From REEB506 sp040381035 (GTDB lineage Bacteria > Pseudomonadota > Alphaproteobacteria > Caulobacterales > Aquidulcibacteraceae): a DNA stretch of 64,000 bases. Below the pieces are notes generated by a model. That model searched no databases. It was given only the letters and a program-made list of their open reading frames with translations, and was not told where the DNA came from. A program made the translations under genes and the position numbers. The DNA is taken from NCBI GenBank assembly GCA_040381035.1, contig JBEIHY010000003.1, forward strand, positions 1 to 64,000. The letters run 5' to 3'. Positions 51,335 through 59,412 of this stretch are shown piece by piece. How positions within the stretch are numbered: position 1 is the first letter of the stretch; every line of letters starts with the position of its first letter.

Positions 51335-52006
51335 ATGGACAGCCACGCCGCTGCAGCGCAGTCTGGCGCAATGAGCGCTTCGTTTGAATTCTATTTCTCG
51401 TTTCGTAGCCCCTATTCCTATCTCGCCAGCGTGCTGGTCGAGCGGCTGATGGCGCAGCATCCGATCCAACCTGTGATGAAGATCGTCACCCCGATCGCGA
51501 TCCGCATTCCGGGCTTTTTCAAAACCGTCAATCCGCTCTGGCCGCCTTACCTGGCGCGCGACACTTGGCGGATCGCAGAGATGCATGCCATTCCCTATCG
51601 CTGGCCGCGGCCTGATCCGATCGTGATGGATCTCGGCACTGGCGAGGTCGCGGCCGAACAGCCTTATATCTGGCCGGTGAGCCGGATGGCGGTGGCGGCG
51701 ACGCGGGCCGGGCAAGGCTTTGCCTTTGTGCGCCAAGCGGCTGCGCTGATCTGGGATGGCGCGACGCCGGATTGGCATCAAGGCGGGCGGTTGGAGGCGA
51801 TCGCCCGCGCACACGGGATTGATCCTGCCGCGATGCCCAACGATCTCGATGCTGAAATCGCCGCCAACGAAGCCGCCCAGGCGAGCGCCGGCCATTGGGG
51901 CGTGCCGCTTTTTGTGTTCCAGGGTGAGCCGTTTTTCGGCCAGGACCGGCTGGACGTTTTGCTGTGGCGGATGCGTCAGGCCGGCGCGCTTACCGCTTCG
52001 GATTGA
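51335..52006 (+). CDS. 2-hydroxychromene-2-carboxylate isomerase/DsbA-like protein
   Basis: A 223-residue thioredoxin-fold protein of the HCCA isomerase (DsbA superfamily, kappa GST-like) group. FEFYFSFRSPYSYLASVL near the N-terminus carries the catalytic Ser in the position where DsbA has CxxC. GHWGVPLFVFQGEPFFGQDR is the cis-Pro region (about residues 188-207). It probably uses glutathione; its substrate is unknown, and no naphthalene-degradation genes are nearby. ATG at 51335 or 51371 can start it. The 3' end overlaps the convergent maeB by 17 bases. Confidence 0.85.
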   Translation: MDSHAAAAQSGAMSASFEFYFSFRSPYSYLASVLVERLMAQHPIQPVMKIVTPIAIRIPGFFKTVNPLWPPYLARDTWRIAEMHAIPYRWPRPDPIVMDLGTGEVAAEQPYIWPVSRMAVAATRAGQGFAFVRQAAALIWDGATPDWHQGGRLEAIARAHGIDPAAMPNDLDAEIAANEAAQASAGHWGVPLFVFQGEPFFGQDRLDVLLWRMRQAGALTASD

Positions 52007-54278
52007 GATCATAGGCCGCCATCGTCGCGGCATTGACGATTTCGGTGACGCTCGCGGCCAAGGGCGCAATCTGCACCGGCTTGGAGAGCCCCACCAGCAA
52101 TGGCCCGATGACTGTCGCGCCGCCGAGATAGCTGAGCAGCTTGGTGGAAATCGCCGCCGAATGGATCGCCGGCATGATCAGCACATTGGCCGGCTCGCTC
52201 AGGCGCGAGAACGGATAGATCGCGCGCGAATCCGGATTGAGCGCAATCTCCGGGCTCATCTCGCCTTCATATTCAAAGTCGACATCTTCGCGGCCTGCGG
52301 CTTTCATTCGGTCAAGGATAGAGACCGCCTCACGCACTTTTTCGGCGCGCTCACCCGTGGGATTGCCGAAAGTGGAGTAGGACACAAACGCCACCCGCGC
52401 CGCCACGCCAAAGCGGCGCGCCGCGCGCGCGGTTTGCAAAGCGATCTGGGCCAATTCTTCCGAACCCGGCATTTCACAGACATTGGTGTCGGCGATGAAA
52501 ATCATCCGACCGCGCGAAATCACGATCGACACGCCCACGACCCTTTGGCCTTTGGCGGTGTCAATCGCGCGCCGGACATCTTCCAGCGCCACAGCAAAGT
52601 TGCGCGTCACGCCAGTGACCATGCCATCGGCTTCACCGAGCGCGACCATGCAGGCGCCAAAGGCGTTGCGGTCCTGGTTGACCAGGCGCTGGGCGTCGCG
52701 GTGGAGAAAGCCAAAGCGCTGCAGCCGGCCATAGAGATATTCCGTGAATTGCGGATTGGCGTCGCTCAAGCGGGCATTGACAATTCTGAGGCCCGCGTCT
52801 TCGGGCACGCCGATCAGCGCCATATTGCGCAACACTTGCTCTTCGCGCCCGATTAGGATCGCTTGGCCAAGCTCTTGTTCCTGGAAGGCGTAAGCGGCGC
52901 GGATCACGCTTGGCTCTTCACCTTCGGCAAACACGATGCGCTTGGGATTGGCGCGCACCGCGCTGCCGATGCGCTGCATCAAGGCGGCGGTGGGATCGAG
53001 GCGCTGAGCGAGGTGGGCGCGGTAGGCGTCCATATCGGTGATCGGCTTGCGCGCCACGCCCGTGCGCACCGCCGCTTCGGCCACCGCCGGCGGCACGGTG
53101 GCGATTAGGCGCGGATCAAACGGGGTGGGGATGATGTAATCGGGCCCGAATTTGAGGCGCCGGCCCTGATAGGCGGCGCTGACTTCATCGGGCACGTCTT
53201 CCTTCGCCAGCGCCGCCAGCGCCTGGGCGGCGGCGACTTTCATCTCTTCATTGATTGTGCGCGCGCGCACATCGAGCGCGCCGCGGAAGATATAGGGAAA
53301 ACCCAGAACATTATTGACTTGATTGGGATAGTCGCTGCGGCCGGTTGCGATGATGGCGTCCTCGCGCACCGCTTTGATCGCTTCGGGCAGAATTTCCGGA
53401 TCAGGATTGGCCATGGCGAAGATGATCGGGTTCTTGGCCATCGACTTAACCATCTCTGGCGTCATCGCGCCGGCAACGCTGAGGCCCATAAACACGTCCG
53501 CGCCTTTGAGCGCATCCGCCAATGTGCGGTGTTTGGTGGCGATCGCATGGACGGATTTGAACTGGTCCATGCCTTTTTCACGGCCGCGATAGACCACGCC
53601 CTCGCGGTCGCAGACAATGACATTGTCATGCGGCACGCCGAGCATTTTGATCAGGCCAATACAGCTCAAGCCGGCGGCGCCGGCGCCATTGACGACAACC
53701 TTGATGTCCTGCAGCGACCGGCCGGTGAGTTCGCAGGCATTGAGCAGACCGGCGGCGGCAATGATGGCGGTGCCGTGCTGATCGTCATGGAAGACCGGAA
53801 TATCAAGCTCGTCGCGCAGCCGGCTTTCGATGATGAAGCATTCTGGGGCCTTGATGTCCTCCAGATTGATCCCGCCCCAGGTGCGGCCGATGTTTTTCAC
53901 CGTCAGAATGATTTCTTCGACGTTTTCGGTGAACACCTCCACATCGATGCTGTCGATGTCGGCGAAGCGTTTGAAGAGAACGCTCTTGCCCTCCATCACC
54001 GGCTTGGAGGCAAGCGCGCCGAGATTGCCTAAACCCAGGATCGCGGTGCCGTTTGAAATCACCGCCACCATATTGCCCTTGGCGGTGTAATCGTAGGCGG
54101 CTTCGGGATCATCCGCGATCGCGCGCACCGGCACGGCCACGCCCGGCGAATAGGCAAGGCTCAGATCGCGCTGCGTGGCCATCGGCTTGGTCGGCGTGAC
54201 TGAGAGTTTTCCCGGCGGGTAAGCGCGGTGAAACGCCAACGCTTCTTCGTCGGTAAAAGTCTTCTTTTCTTCGGACAT
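51990..54278 (-). CDS. maeB: NADP-dependent malic enzyme (maeB-type fusion)
   Basis: Oxidatively decarboxylates malate to pyruvate, making NADPH and feeding gluconeogenesis or acetyl-CoA supply. The 762 residues have three parts. A malic N-domain comes first (about 20-160, YSPGVAVPVRAI and GNLGALASKPVMEGK). An NAD-binding domain follows (about 165-400, VVNGAGAAGLSCIGLIKMLG). The third part is a C-terminal phosphotransacetylase-like domain (about 430-755, KRIVFAEGEEPSVIRAAYAF). This MaeB layout is standard in proteobacteria; the PTA part is usually regulatory. The leader is notable: a strong minus-strand terminator lies 85 bases upstream of its start. Confidence 0.95.
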   Translation of the reverse strand: MSEEKKTFTDEEALAFHRAYPPGKLSVTPTKPMATQRDLSLAYSPGVAVPVRAIADDPEAAYDYTAKGNMVAVISNGTAILGLGNLGALASKPVMEGKSVLFKRFADIDSIDVEVFTENVEEIILTVKNIGRTWGGINLEDIKAPECFIIESRLRDELDIPVFHDDQHGTAIIAAAGLLNACELTGRSLQDIKVVVNGAGAAGLSCIGLIKMLGVPHDNVIVCDREGVVYRGREKGMDQFKSVHAIATKHRTLADALKGADVFMGLSVAGAMTPEMVKSMAKNPIIFAMANPDPEILPEAIKAVREDAIIATGRSDYPNQVNNVLGFPYIFRGALDVRARTINEEMKVAAAQALAALAKEDVPDEVSAAYQGRRLKFGPDYIIPTPFDPRLIATVPPAVAEAAVRTGVARKPITDMDAYRAHLAQRLDPTAALMQRIGSAVRANPKRIVFAEGEEPSVIRAAYAFQEQELGQAILIGREEQVLRNMALIGVPEDAGLRIVNARLSDANPQFTEYLYGRLQRFGFLHRDAQRLVNQDRNAFGACMVALGEADGMVTGVTRNFAVALEDVRRAIDTAKGQRVVGVSIVISRGRMIFIADTNVCEMPGSEELAQIALQTARAARRFGVAARVAFVSYSTFGNPTGERAEKVREAVSILDRMKAAGREDVDFEYEGEMSPEIALNPDSRAIYPFSRLSEPANVLIMPAIHSAAISTKLLSYLGGATVIGPLLVGLSKPVQIAPLAASVTEIVNAATMAAYDLNPKR

Positions 54279-54362
54279 GGGGCTCGCCTGAAATTGAGCC
54301 GCGCACCGTGGCGAAGTCAGCCCGGCGGGTCAATTCGGCGGCGAAAACAAATCCGGCCGCGC

Positions 54363-54402
54363 AAAAAAATCCGCGCGGAAGGCTTTTGCCCTCCGCGCGG
54401 AT
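54363..54402 (-). terminator. strong intrinsic terminator upstream of maeB, minus strand
   Basis: ATCCGCGCGGA (54369-54379) and TCCGCGCGGAT (54392-54402) form a perfect 11-bp stem extended by GGC/GCC around a TTTT loop. The A run at 54363-54369 becomes a run of seven U in the minus-strand transcript. It points toward maeB and has no upstream gene on that strand in the adjacent 220 bases. Confidence 0.82.
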
Positions 54403-54560
54403 CGCCGCCACCCACCAAGCTGGTCGTGTCCCACAACGGCTTCTGGCGCCAAAATCACGCCGGCGGCGTTGCCAAGACGGTTTATGCAGTGCGCGCAGAG
54501 CGAGCATGTTCGCTGAATGCAACTGTGGTTTTGAGCCAAAGAGTTGGCAGTCATGACACC
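54403..54560 (-). ncRNA. candidate small RNA or attenuated maeB leader
   Basis: The region just upstream of the terminator folds locally on the minus strand. Examples are GCCAA-CTCT-TTGGC (about 54535-54548), AGCGA-6 nt-TCGCT (about 54499-54514) and ACGCCG-CCGGCGT (about 54458-54470). This, the terminator and the absence of a coding signal favour a structured RNA. I could not match it by eye to tmRNA, SRP RNA or RNase P RNA. Ends are approximate. Confidence 0.35.
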
Positions 54561-54574
54561 GCGGCGGCCAGCGT

Positions 54575-54590
54575 TTCACGATGTCGTGAA
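54575..54590. promoter_or_regulatory. palindrome upstream of the S49 peptidase gene
   Basis: TTCACGA (54575-54581) and TCGTGAA (54584-54590) are perfect inverted complements around TG, about 40 bases before the peptidase ATG and on the divergent side of the maeB leader. It could be an operator, but no regulator is assigned. Confidence 0.3.
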
Positions 54591-54630
54591 CGGCGCGCGT
54601 CCATCGCGAATCGATCCTTAGATGAGGGCC

Positions 54631-55407
54631 ATGGCCAAAATCATTCCCGTCGTGCGCCTCGAAGGCGCGATCATGGCTGGCGGCCCCGGCCGCGGCCTGA
54701 ACCTCGCCGCGATCGAGCCGGCGCTGAAGCAAGCCTTTGCAATGAAGAAGGCGCCATGCGTGGCGTTGAGCATCAATTCGCCCGGCGGCTCGGCCGTGCA
54801 GTCTTCGCTGATTGGCAAACGCATCCGGCAATTGGCCGCCGAGAAGAACAAGGACGTCATCGCTTTCGTCGAGGATGTGGCGGCGAGCGGCGGCTATTGG
54901 CTGGCCTGCGCGGCCGATGAAATCCTGATCGATCCCGGCTCGATCATCGGCTCGATCGGGGTGATCTCGGGCGGGTTTGGACTGCATGAAGCGATCGCAC
55001 GGCTCGGCGTGGAGCGACGGATTTATGCCGCCGGCCAAAGCAAATCCCAACTTGACGCGTTTCGCCCCGAAGACCCCGGCGAAGTGGCGCGCTGGAAGGA
55101 AAAGCTGACCACACTGCACCAAGTGTTCATCGACCATGTGAAAGCCCGCCGCGGGGGCAAGCTGAAGACCCATTCGGGCGTGTTTGAGGGCGAGATTTTT
55201 GTCGGCGCCGAAGCTGTGGCTTTGGGGCTCGTCGATGGGGTGGGCGATCTCCATGGCGTGCTGGCTGCGCGTTACGGCGACAAGGCGAAGCTGAAAGTGA
55301 TCAAGCCAGCCAAGCTGGGTTTGCTGTCGCGGCTGATCGGGCAAGGCGCGCAGAGCCTGCTCACATTAGCCGAAGAACGCGCGCTCTGGGCGCGGTTTGG
55401 GCTATAA
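54631..55407 (+). CDS. S49 family peptidase (SppA/SohB-like)
   Basis: A 258-residue serine protease of the signal-peptide-peptidase A family, which degrades membrane-embedded peptides using a Ser/Lys dyad. The nucleophile is in VAASGGYWLACAADEI (about residues 85-100), and IIGSIGVISGG follows. No clear N-terminal signal anchor is present, unlike canonical SppA, so it may be cytoplasmic or peripheral. The ATG at 54631 follows GAGG; another ATG is 9 bases upstream. The 3' end overlaps the convergent DUF1330 gene by 6 bases. Confidence 0.88.
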   Translation: MAKIIPVVRLEGAIMAGGPGRGLNLAAIEPALKQAFAMKKAPCVALSINSPGGSAVQSSLIGKRIRQLAAEKNKDVIAFVEDVAASGGYWLACAADEILIDPGSIIGSIGVISGGFGLHEAIARLGVERRIYAAGQSKSQLDAFRPEDPGEVARWKEKLTTLHQVFIDHVKARRGGKLKTHSGVFEGEIFVGAEAVALGLVDGVGDLHGVLAARYGDKAKLKVIKPAKLGLLSRLIGQGAQSLLTLAEERALWARFGL

Positions 55408-55809
55408 AGCGAGCGCTTTGGTTTCGATATTGAGCTGGCCGGCCAGCCCCGCCGTGCGATGCGGTTCGATGGCGGCGAATTCCGGCATCCGGGTAATGCT
55501 CAAAAACGCCGCGCGCGAAGGATATTCCACCAGCGCGACCATATCCCACATGTCTTCGACAACGCCGATCATCAGCCCGCGCACATCGCCGGAAAACAGC
55601 ATCCGCCCGCCGTTGCGCTCAACCAGTTCGCGCATCGCCACGCCATAGCGCATATAGGCCTCGCGCCCGCTGATCGCCGCGCCGTTGTCATCGCTCGCCC
55701 GATCTTTGAACTTGAGCAGATTGACCATCACGAACGGCCCATCCTCAGCCGCCTTGAACAGCGCCTGAGCTTGATCCGGGGTTGGGTAGGCGGCGTTGGC
55801 AACATGCAT
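55402..55809 (-). CDS. DUF1330 domain protein
   Basis: A 135-residue dimeric alpha/beta-barrel-like protein of the DUF1330 family. GPFVMVNLLKFKDRA near residue 25, a central EAYMRYGVAMRELVERNGGR and a late FLSITRMPEFAAIEPHRTAG are the family's conserved blocks. The reaction is unknown. The ATG at 55809 follows a clear GGAG; the frame upstream is not supported. It overlaps the end of the S49 peptidase gene. Confidence 0.85.
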   Translation of the reverse strand: MHVANAAYPTPDQAQALFKAAEDGPFVMVNLLKFKDRASDDNGAAISGREAYMRYGVAMRELVERNGGRMLFSGDVRGLMIGVVEDMWDMVALVEYPSRAAFLSITRMPEFAAIEPHRTAGLAGQLNIETKALAL

Positions 55810-56035
55810 CGGCGGGCTCCTGGGCAGCGCGCCGAGCTTGGCATAGGGCGGTGGCGGTGGCGAGAGGGCGAAGGTGGCGCGCCCGCGAATCATGAGACGG
55901 CGCTGAGACGTGTGAAGCCGCCACGCTGCGGACCGGCATGCGAGATTTCGAGAGACAAGCGGGCGGTTCAATCGTCCAGAGCGTCAGCCATCGGCCCCGC
56001 TTGAACCGAACCGCCCCTGCCGCTACCCCAAAGCC

Positions 56036-56923
56036 ATGACCAACACGCCCCCCAAGCCGCGCTGCTTTCAAGACATCATCCTGACCCTGCAAACCTATTG
56101 GGCAGCCCAAGGCTGCGCGATCCTGCAGCCGTATGACGAGCAGGTCGGCGCCGGCACGCTGCATCCAGCAACGACCTTGCGCGCATTGGGCCCAAAGCCT
56201 TGGCGGGCGGCCTATGTCCAGCCGTCGCGCCGACCCAAGGACGGGCGCTATGGCGAGAATCCCAACCGGCTGCAGCACTATTACCAGTTCCAAGTGATCC
56301 TGAAGCCGAACCCGCCGGATTTGCAGGACCTCTATCTGAAATCGCTCGACGCCATCGGGTTGGATCCGCTGCTGCACGATATCCGCTTCGTCGAGGACGA
56401 TTGGGAAAACCCAACCGTCGGCGCCTGGGGGCTCGGCTGGGAGGTTTGGTGTGACGGCATGGAGGTCAGCCAGTACACCTATTTCCAGCAGGTTGGCGGG
56501 CTTGATGTGCGCCCGGTCTCGGGCGAGCTGACTTATGGCCTGGAGCGGCTGGCGATGTATGTGCTGGGCTATGACCGGGTCTACGACATGCCGTTCAATG
56601 ATCCGGCCAGCGCCCACCCGCTGACCTATGGCGATGTGTTCCTCGAAAACGAAAAGCAGCAGTCGCGGTTCAATTTTGAATTGTCAGACGCGGCGCAGAA
56701 TCTGCGCTGGTTTGAAGATGCTGAGAAAACCGCCGCGCGCCTGCTCGAAGCCGGCAATGTGCTGCCGGCATTCGATTACACGCTGAAGGCCAGCCATTTG
56801 TTCAATCTACTGGATGCGCGCGGCGTGGTCTCGCCCACTGAGCGCCAAAGCTTCATCGCCCGCGTCCGCACGCTGGCCAAGGGCTGTGCGGAGGCGTGGG
56901 CGACAAGCGAGGCGCCAGCTTAG
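56036..56923 (+). CDS. glyQ: glycyl-tRNA synthetase alpha subunit
   Basis: Catalytic subunit of the heterotetrameric glycyl-tRNA synthetase. The 295-residue protein has FQDIILTLQTYWAAQGCAIL, QPYDEQVGAGTLHPAT, YVQPSRRPKDGRYGENPNRL and QYTYFQQVGGLDV, a near-complete match to GlyQ. The beta-subunit gene glyS, normally adjacent, is not present: the next gene is msrA on the opposite strand, overlapping the stop by 4 bases. glyS must therefore be elsewhere in the genome. Confidence 0.97.
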   Translation: MTNTPPKPRCFQDIILTLQTYWAAQGCAILQPYDEQVGAGTLHPATTLRALGPKPWRAAYVQPSRRPKDGRYGENPNRLQHYYQFQVILKPNPPDLQDLYLKSLDAIGLDPLLHDIRFVEDDWENPTVGAWGLGWEVWCDGMEVSQYTYFQQVGGLDVRPVSGELTYGLERLAMYVLGYDRVYDMPFNDPASAHPLTYGDVFLENEKQQSRFNFELSDAAQNLRWFEDAEKTAARLLEAGNVLPAFDYTLKASHLFNLLDARGVVSPTERQSFIARVRTLAKGCAEAWATSEAPA

Positions 56924-57504
56924 CTCTTCGCTGCGCCCCACACCGCGCGGATGCGGGCGTCGCGGCCGCAGCCATTGCGATAGAAGTTGTACCGGATCGG
57001 GTTCTTCTTGGCGTAGTCCTGGTGATAGTCCTCCGCGATCCAGAAGCGCTTGGCCGGCAAGATCGGCGTCACCACGGGTTGTTTTAATGCCCCGTTCTTG
57101 GCCAAAGCGGCTTTGCTGGCTTCCGCGATCGGGGCTTGGGCGGGGGAGACGAAAATCGCGGTGCGGTAACTGTCGCCGCGGTCGCAGAATTGGCCACCGG
57201 AATCGGTTGGATCGACCAGGCGCCAGAACTTCTCGACCAATTGGGGATAGCTGACCTTGGCCGGGTCAAAGCGCACCCGCACGGCTTCGTAGAAACCTTC
57301 GTGGTTCTCATAGGTCGGGTTCAACCGGTCGCCGCCGGTATAGCCGCTGACCGCATCGAGTACGCCGGGGATCTTGGCGAAGTCGTGCTCCACGCACCAG
57401 AAGCAGCCGCCGGCAAAGATCGCTTCTTGCGGCGCGGCTGGCTTGGGCTGCGCCAAAGCGGCCGGCGCAAACAGGGCAAACAACATAATCAGCAGGCGTT
57501 TCAT
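56920..57504 (-). CDS. msrA: peptide methionine sulfoxide reductase MsrA, secreted
   Basis: Reduces methionine-S-sulfoxide in oxidised proteins. The 194-residue precursor has a signal peptide (MKRLLIMLFALFAPAALAQP), so this MsrA acts in the periplasm. The active-site motif AIFAGGCFWCVEHDF is intact, with YTGGDRLNPTYE and QFCDRGDSYRTAIF downstream and a C-terminal NGCGRD that may supply a resolving Cys. The ATG at 57504 follows AGGT. The frame runs far upstream without similarity. It is convergent with glyQ. Confidence 0.94.
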   Translation of the reverse strand: MKRLLIMLFALFAPAALAQPKPAAPQEAIFAGGCFWCVEHDFAKIPGVLDAVSGYTGGDRLNPTYENHEGFYEAVRVRFDPAKVSYPQLVEKFWRLVDPTDSGGQFCDRGDSYRTAIFVSPAQAPIAEASKAALAKNGALKQPVVTPILPAKRFWIAEDYHQDYAKKNPIRYNFYRNGCGRDARIRAVWGAAKS

Positions 57505-57621
57505 GATGGACCTCAAGTCGGCAACCCCCTTTCCTACGTCGCCCGGCGGGCTTCGGTTGCGCCAAACTGAGACAATAAACGCGGCACGAAATGCGGCATG
57601 GGCGGTGCAGCGGGCAGGGCA

Positions 57622-57888
57622 ATGCAGATTGGCCCCTCTTCGCCCTATGCGCTGCGCCCCATCGATCCCGGTTTTCGGGCTCGGCGCGAGCCGCCGCGCG
57701 AAGAGGCGCCCAAGGCCGCCAGGGCCAAGATCATCGAGGCCGAGTTCAGCCCTGCGCCGTTGCCGTATCCTGTGACGTTTCTGGCCCATCTGCTTGGCCA
57801 GGTGATGATCGCCCCGCAGGCGCCGGCCAGCCCCTATCGGCGCTCGCAGAAGCCGCGGCTGGGTCTCTTGGCCGACGAAACCGTATAA
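57622..57888 (+). CDS. small hypothetical protein
   Basis: An 88-residue protein, basic and proline-rich, from the ATG at 57622 preceded by GGG. It begins MQIGPSSPYALRPIDP, has a charged middle (REEAPKAARAKIIEAEFSPA) and a single more hydrophobic segment (VTFLAHLLGQVMIAP). I do not recognise the family. It fits neatly between msrA and the VWA gene with only 5 bases to spare, which supports it being real. Confidence 0.55.
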   Translation: MQIGPSSPYALRPIDPGFRARREPPREEAPKAARAKIIEAEFSPAPLPYPVTFLAHLLGQVMIAPQAPASPYRRSQKPRLGLLADETV

Positions 57889-57893
57889 GCGCC

Positions 57894-59072
57894 CTACCGG
57901 CTCAAGCTGCGCATCGCTTCATCGAGGCCGTGCAGGGTCAGCGGATGCATCCGGTCCGGGCCGATGATTTCGCGGATCAGGCCGACGCTAGGGGTATGGT
58001 CCCAGCCCTGGCGCGGGGTCGGGTTGAGCCAGGCGACGCGCTCATAAATGTCGGTCACGCGCTTCAGCCAGATCGCGCCCGGCTCTTCGTTCCAATGCTC
58101 GACCGAGCCGCCGGGATAGGTCACTTCATACGGGCTCATCGTCGCGTCGCCGACGAACAGTACCTTATAGTCGTGCGGGAATTTGTGCAGCACGTCCCAG
58201 GTGTTGAACTTCTCGGCGGTGCGGCGGCGATTGTCCTTCCACACCGTCTCGTACAGGCAATTGTGGAAATAGAAGTATTCCAGATGCTTGAACTCGGTGC
58301 GGGCGGCGCTGAACAGCTCCTCGCACATCTTGATGTGGGGATCCATTGAGCCGCCGACATCGAAGAAGATCAGCACCTTTATGGTGTTGCGCCGCTCCGG
58401 CCGCATCAGGATATCGAGATAGCCTTGCCGGGCGGTGGCCTTGATCGTGCCGTCGAGATCCAGCTCATCGGGTGCGCCCTGGCGGGCGAATTTGCGCAAG
58501 CGGCGCAGCGCAACCTTGATATTGCGCACGCCAAGCTCAACCGTGTCGTCGAGGTTCTTGTATTCGCGCTTGTCCCACACTTTCACGGCGCGGCCATGGC
58601 GGCCCTGGTCCTGGCCGATGCGGATGCCTTCGGGATTGTAGCCATTGTTGCCGAACGGCGATGTGCCGCCCGAGCCGATCCATTTATTGCCGCCCTCGTG
58701 GCGTTCCTTCTGTTCCTTCAGCCGCTCGGCCAGGGTTTCCATCAGCTTGTCCCAGCCGCCCAGCGCCTGGATCTCGGCTTTTTCCTCATCGGTGAGGAAT
58801 TTCTCCGACAGCGCCTTTAGCCATTCCGCCGGAATCGCGGCCTCCACCCCATCATGGACGAAATCGCGGCCCTTGAAGACATGGCCAAACACCTTGTCGA
58901 AGCGATCGATATGGCGCTCGTCTTTCACCAGCGTGGCGCGGGCGAGGTAGTAGAAGTCGTCGACCTTGGGCGGCACGACGTCTTTCTCCAGCGCCTCGAT
59001 CAGCGTCAGATACTCCTTCAGGCTCACTGGCACCTTTGCCTGGCGGAGTTCGGAAAAGAAGCGCTGAAACAT
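57894..59072 (-). CDS. VWA domain protein, CoxE-type
   Basis: A 392-residue protein of the CoxE/VWA group that usually cooperates with a MoxR/CoxD ATPase in metal-cofactor insertion or protein remodelling. The C-terminal half holds the metal-ion site region KVLIFFDVGGSMDPHIKMCE, a DxGxS variant of MIDAS. FLFVGDATMSPYEVTYPGGS-like sequence and GWDHTPSVGLIREIIG follow. The N-terminal half is helical (FSELRQAKVPVSLKEYLTLI). The likely partner ATPase is at 17919-18785, 39 kb away, instead of adjacent. Confidence 0.87.
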   Translation of the reverse strand: MFQRFFSELRQAKVPVSLKEYLTLIEALEKDVVPPKVDDFYYLARATLVKDERHIDRFDKVFGHVFKGRDFVHDGVEAAIPAEWLKALSEKFLTDEEKAEIQALGGWDKLMETLAERLKEQKERHEGGNKWIGSGGTSPFGNNGYNPEGIRIGQDQGRHGRAVKVWDKREYKNLDDTVELGVRNIKVALRRLRKFARQGAPDELDLDGTIKATARQGYLDILMRPERRNTIKVLIFFDVGGSMDPHIKMCEELFSAARTEFKHLEYFYFHNCLYETVWKDNRRRTAEKFNTWDVLHKFPHDYKVLFVGDATMSPYEVTYPGGSVEHWNEEPGAIWLKRVTDIYERVAWLNPTPRQGWDHTPSVGLIREIIGPDRMHPLTLHGLDEAMRSLSR

Positions 59073-59412
59073 CGTCGGGTCCTGACCAAGCCGGGCGTTG
59101 CGGCGCGCTGACTATGTCGTGCGCGGACGGTCGGCGTCCAGTCTGACCATGCGGAAGCGGGCGCGCAAAGGTCCGGACAATAAGCGTTGCAGTTCAGCCA
59201 CAGCACTTCTGCAAAGCAACCCCGCGAATGCTCACTTTCGTTGCAGGCTTGACTACAAAAAACGCCAATCAAACAACGCCTGAGCTGTTTGGCCGACAAG
59301 TAGACGCGGTGAACATTGCCAATTGTTTGTTGACCTCACCTTTGGGGGTCGCTAGGGGCGGCCGCTTCGTGTGTGTGATGAGAAGGTCCGGGCGTCAGAC
59401 CCGGCGAGCAAA
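59073..59412. other. intergenic region, lower GC, promoter for the chitosanase-like gene
   Basis: No supported gene is present. The sequence is less GC-rich than its surroundings, particularly 59235-59340. TTGACT at about 59249 and TTGACC near 59333 are possible -35 elements, and a GGCGAG ribosome binding site precedes the ATG at 59413. The exact promoter is not determined. Confidence 0.45.

Larger units (their letters stand above)
54279..54630. other. structured intergenic region upstream of maeB
   Basis: I see no convincing protein gene. On the minus strand, about 220 bases with several local hairpins lead into an intrinsic terminator (54363-54402). This could be a small RNA or a conditional maeB leader. 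An open frame on the minus strand (54554 to 54330) runs through the terminator and has low third-position GC, so it was not accepted. A short palindrome at 54575-54590 lies near the S49 peptidase start. Confidence 0.5.

Noticed and set aside
54330..54554. open frame on the minus strand upstream of maeB with four cysteines near the N-terminus
   Set aside because: It runs through a strong terminator, has atypically low GC at third positions and has no recognisable similarity, so it is treated as non-coding.
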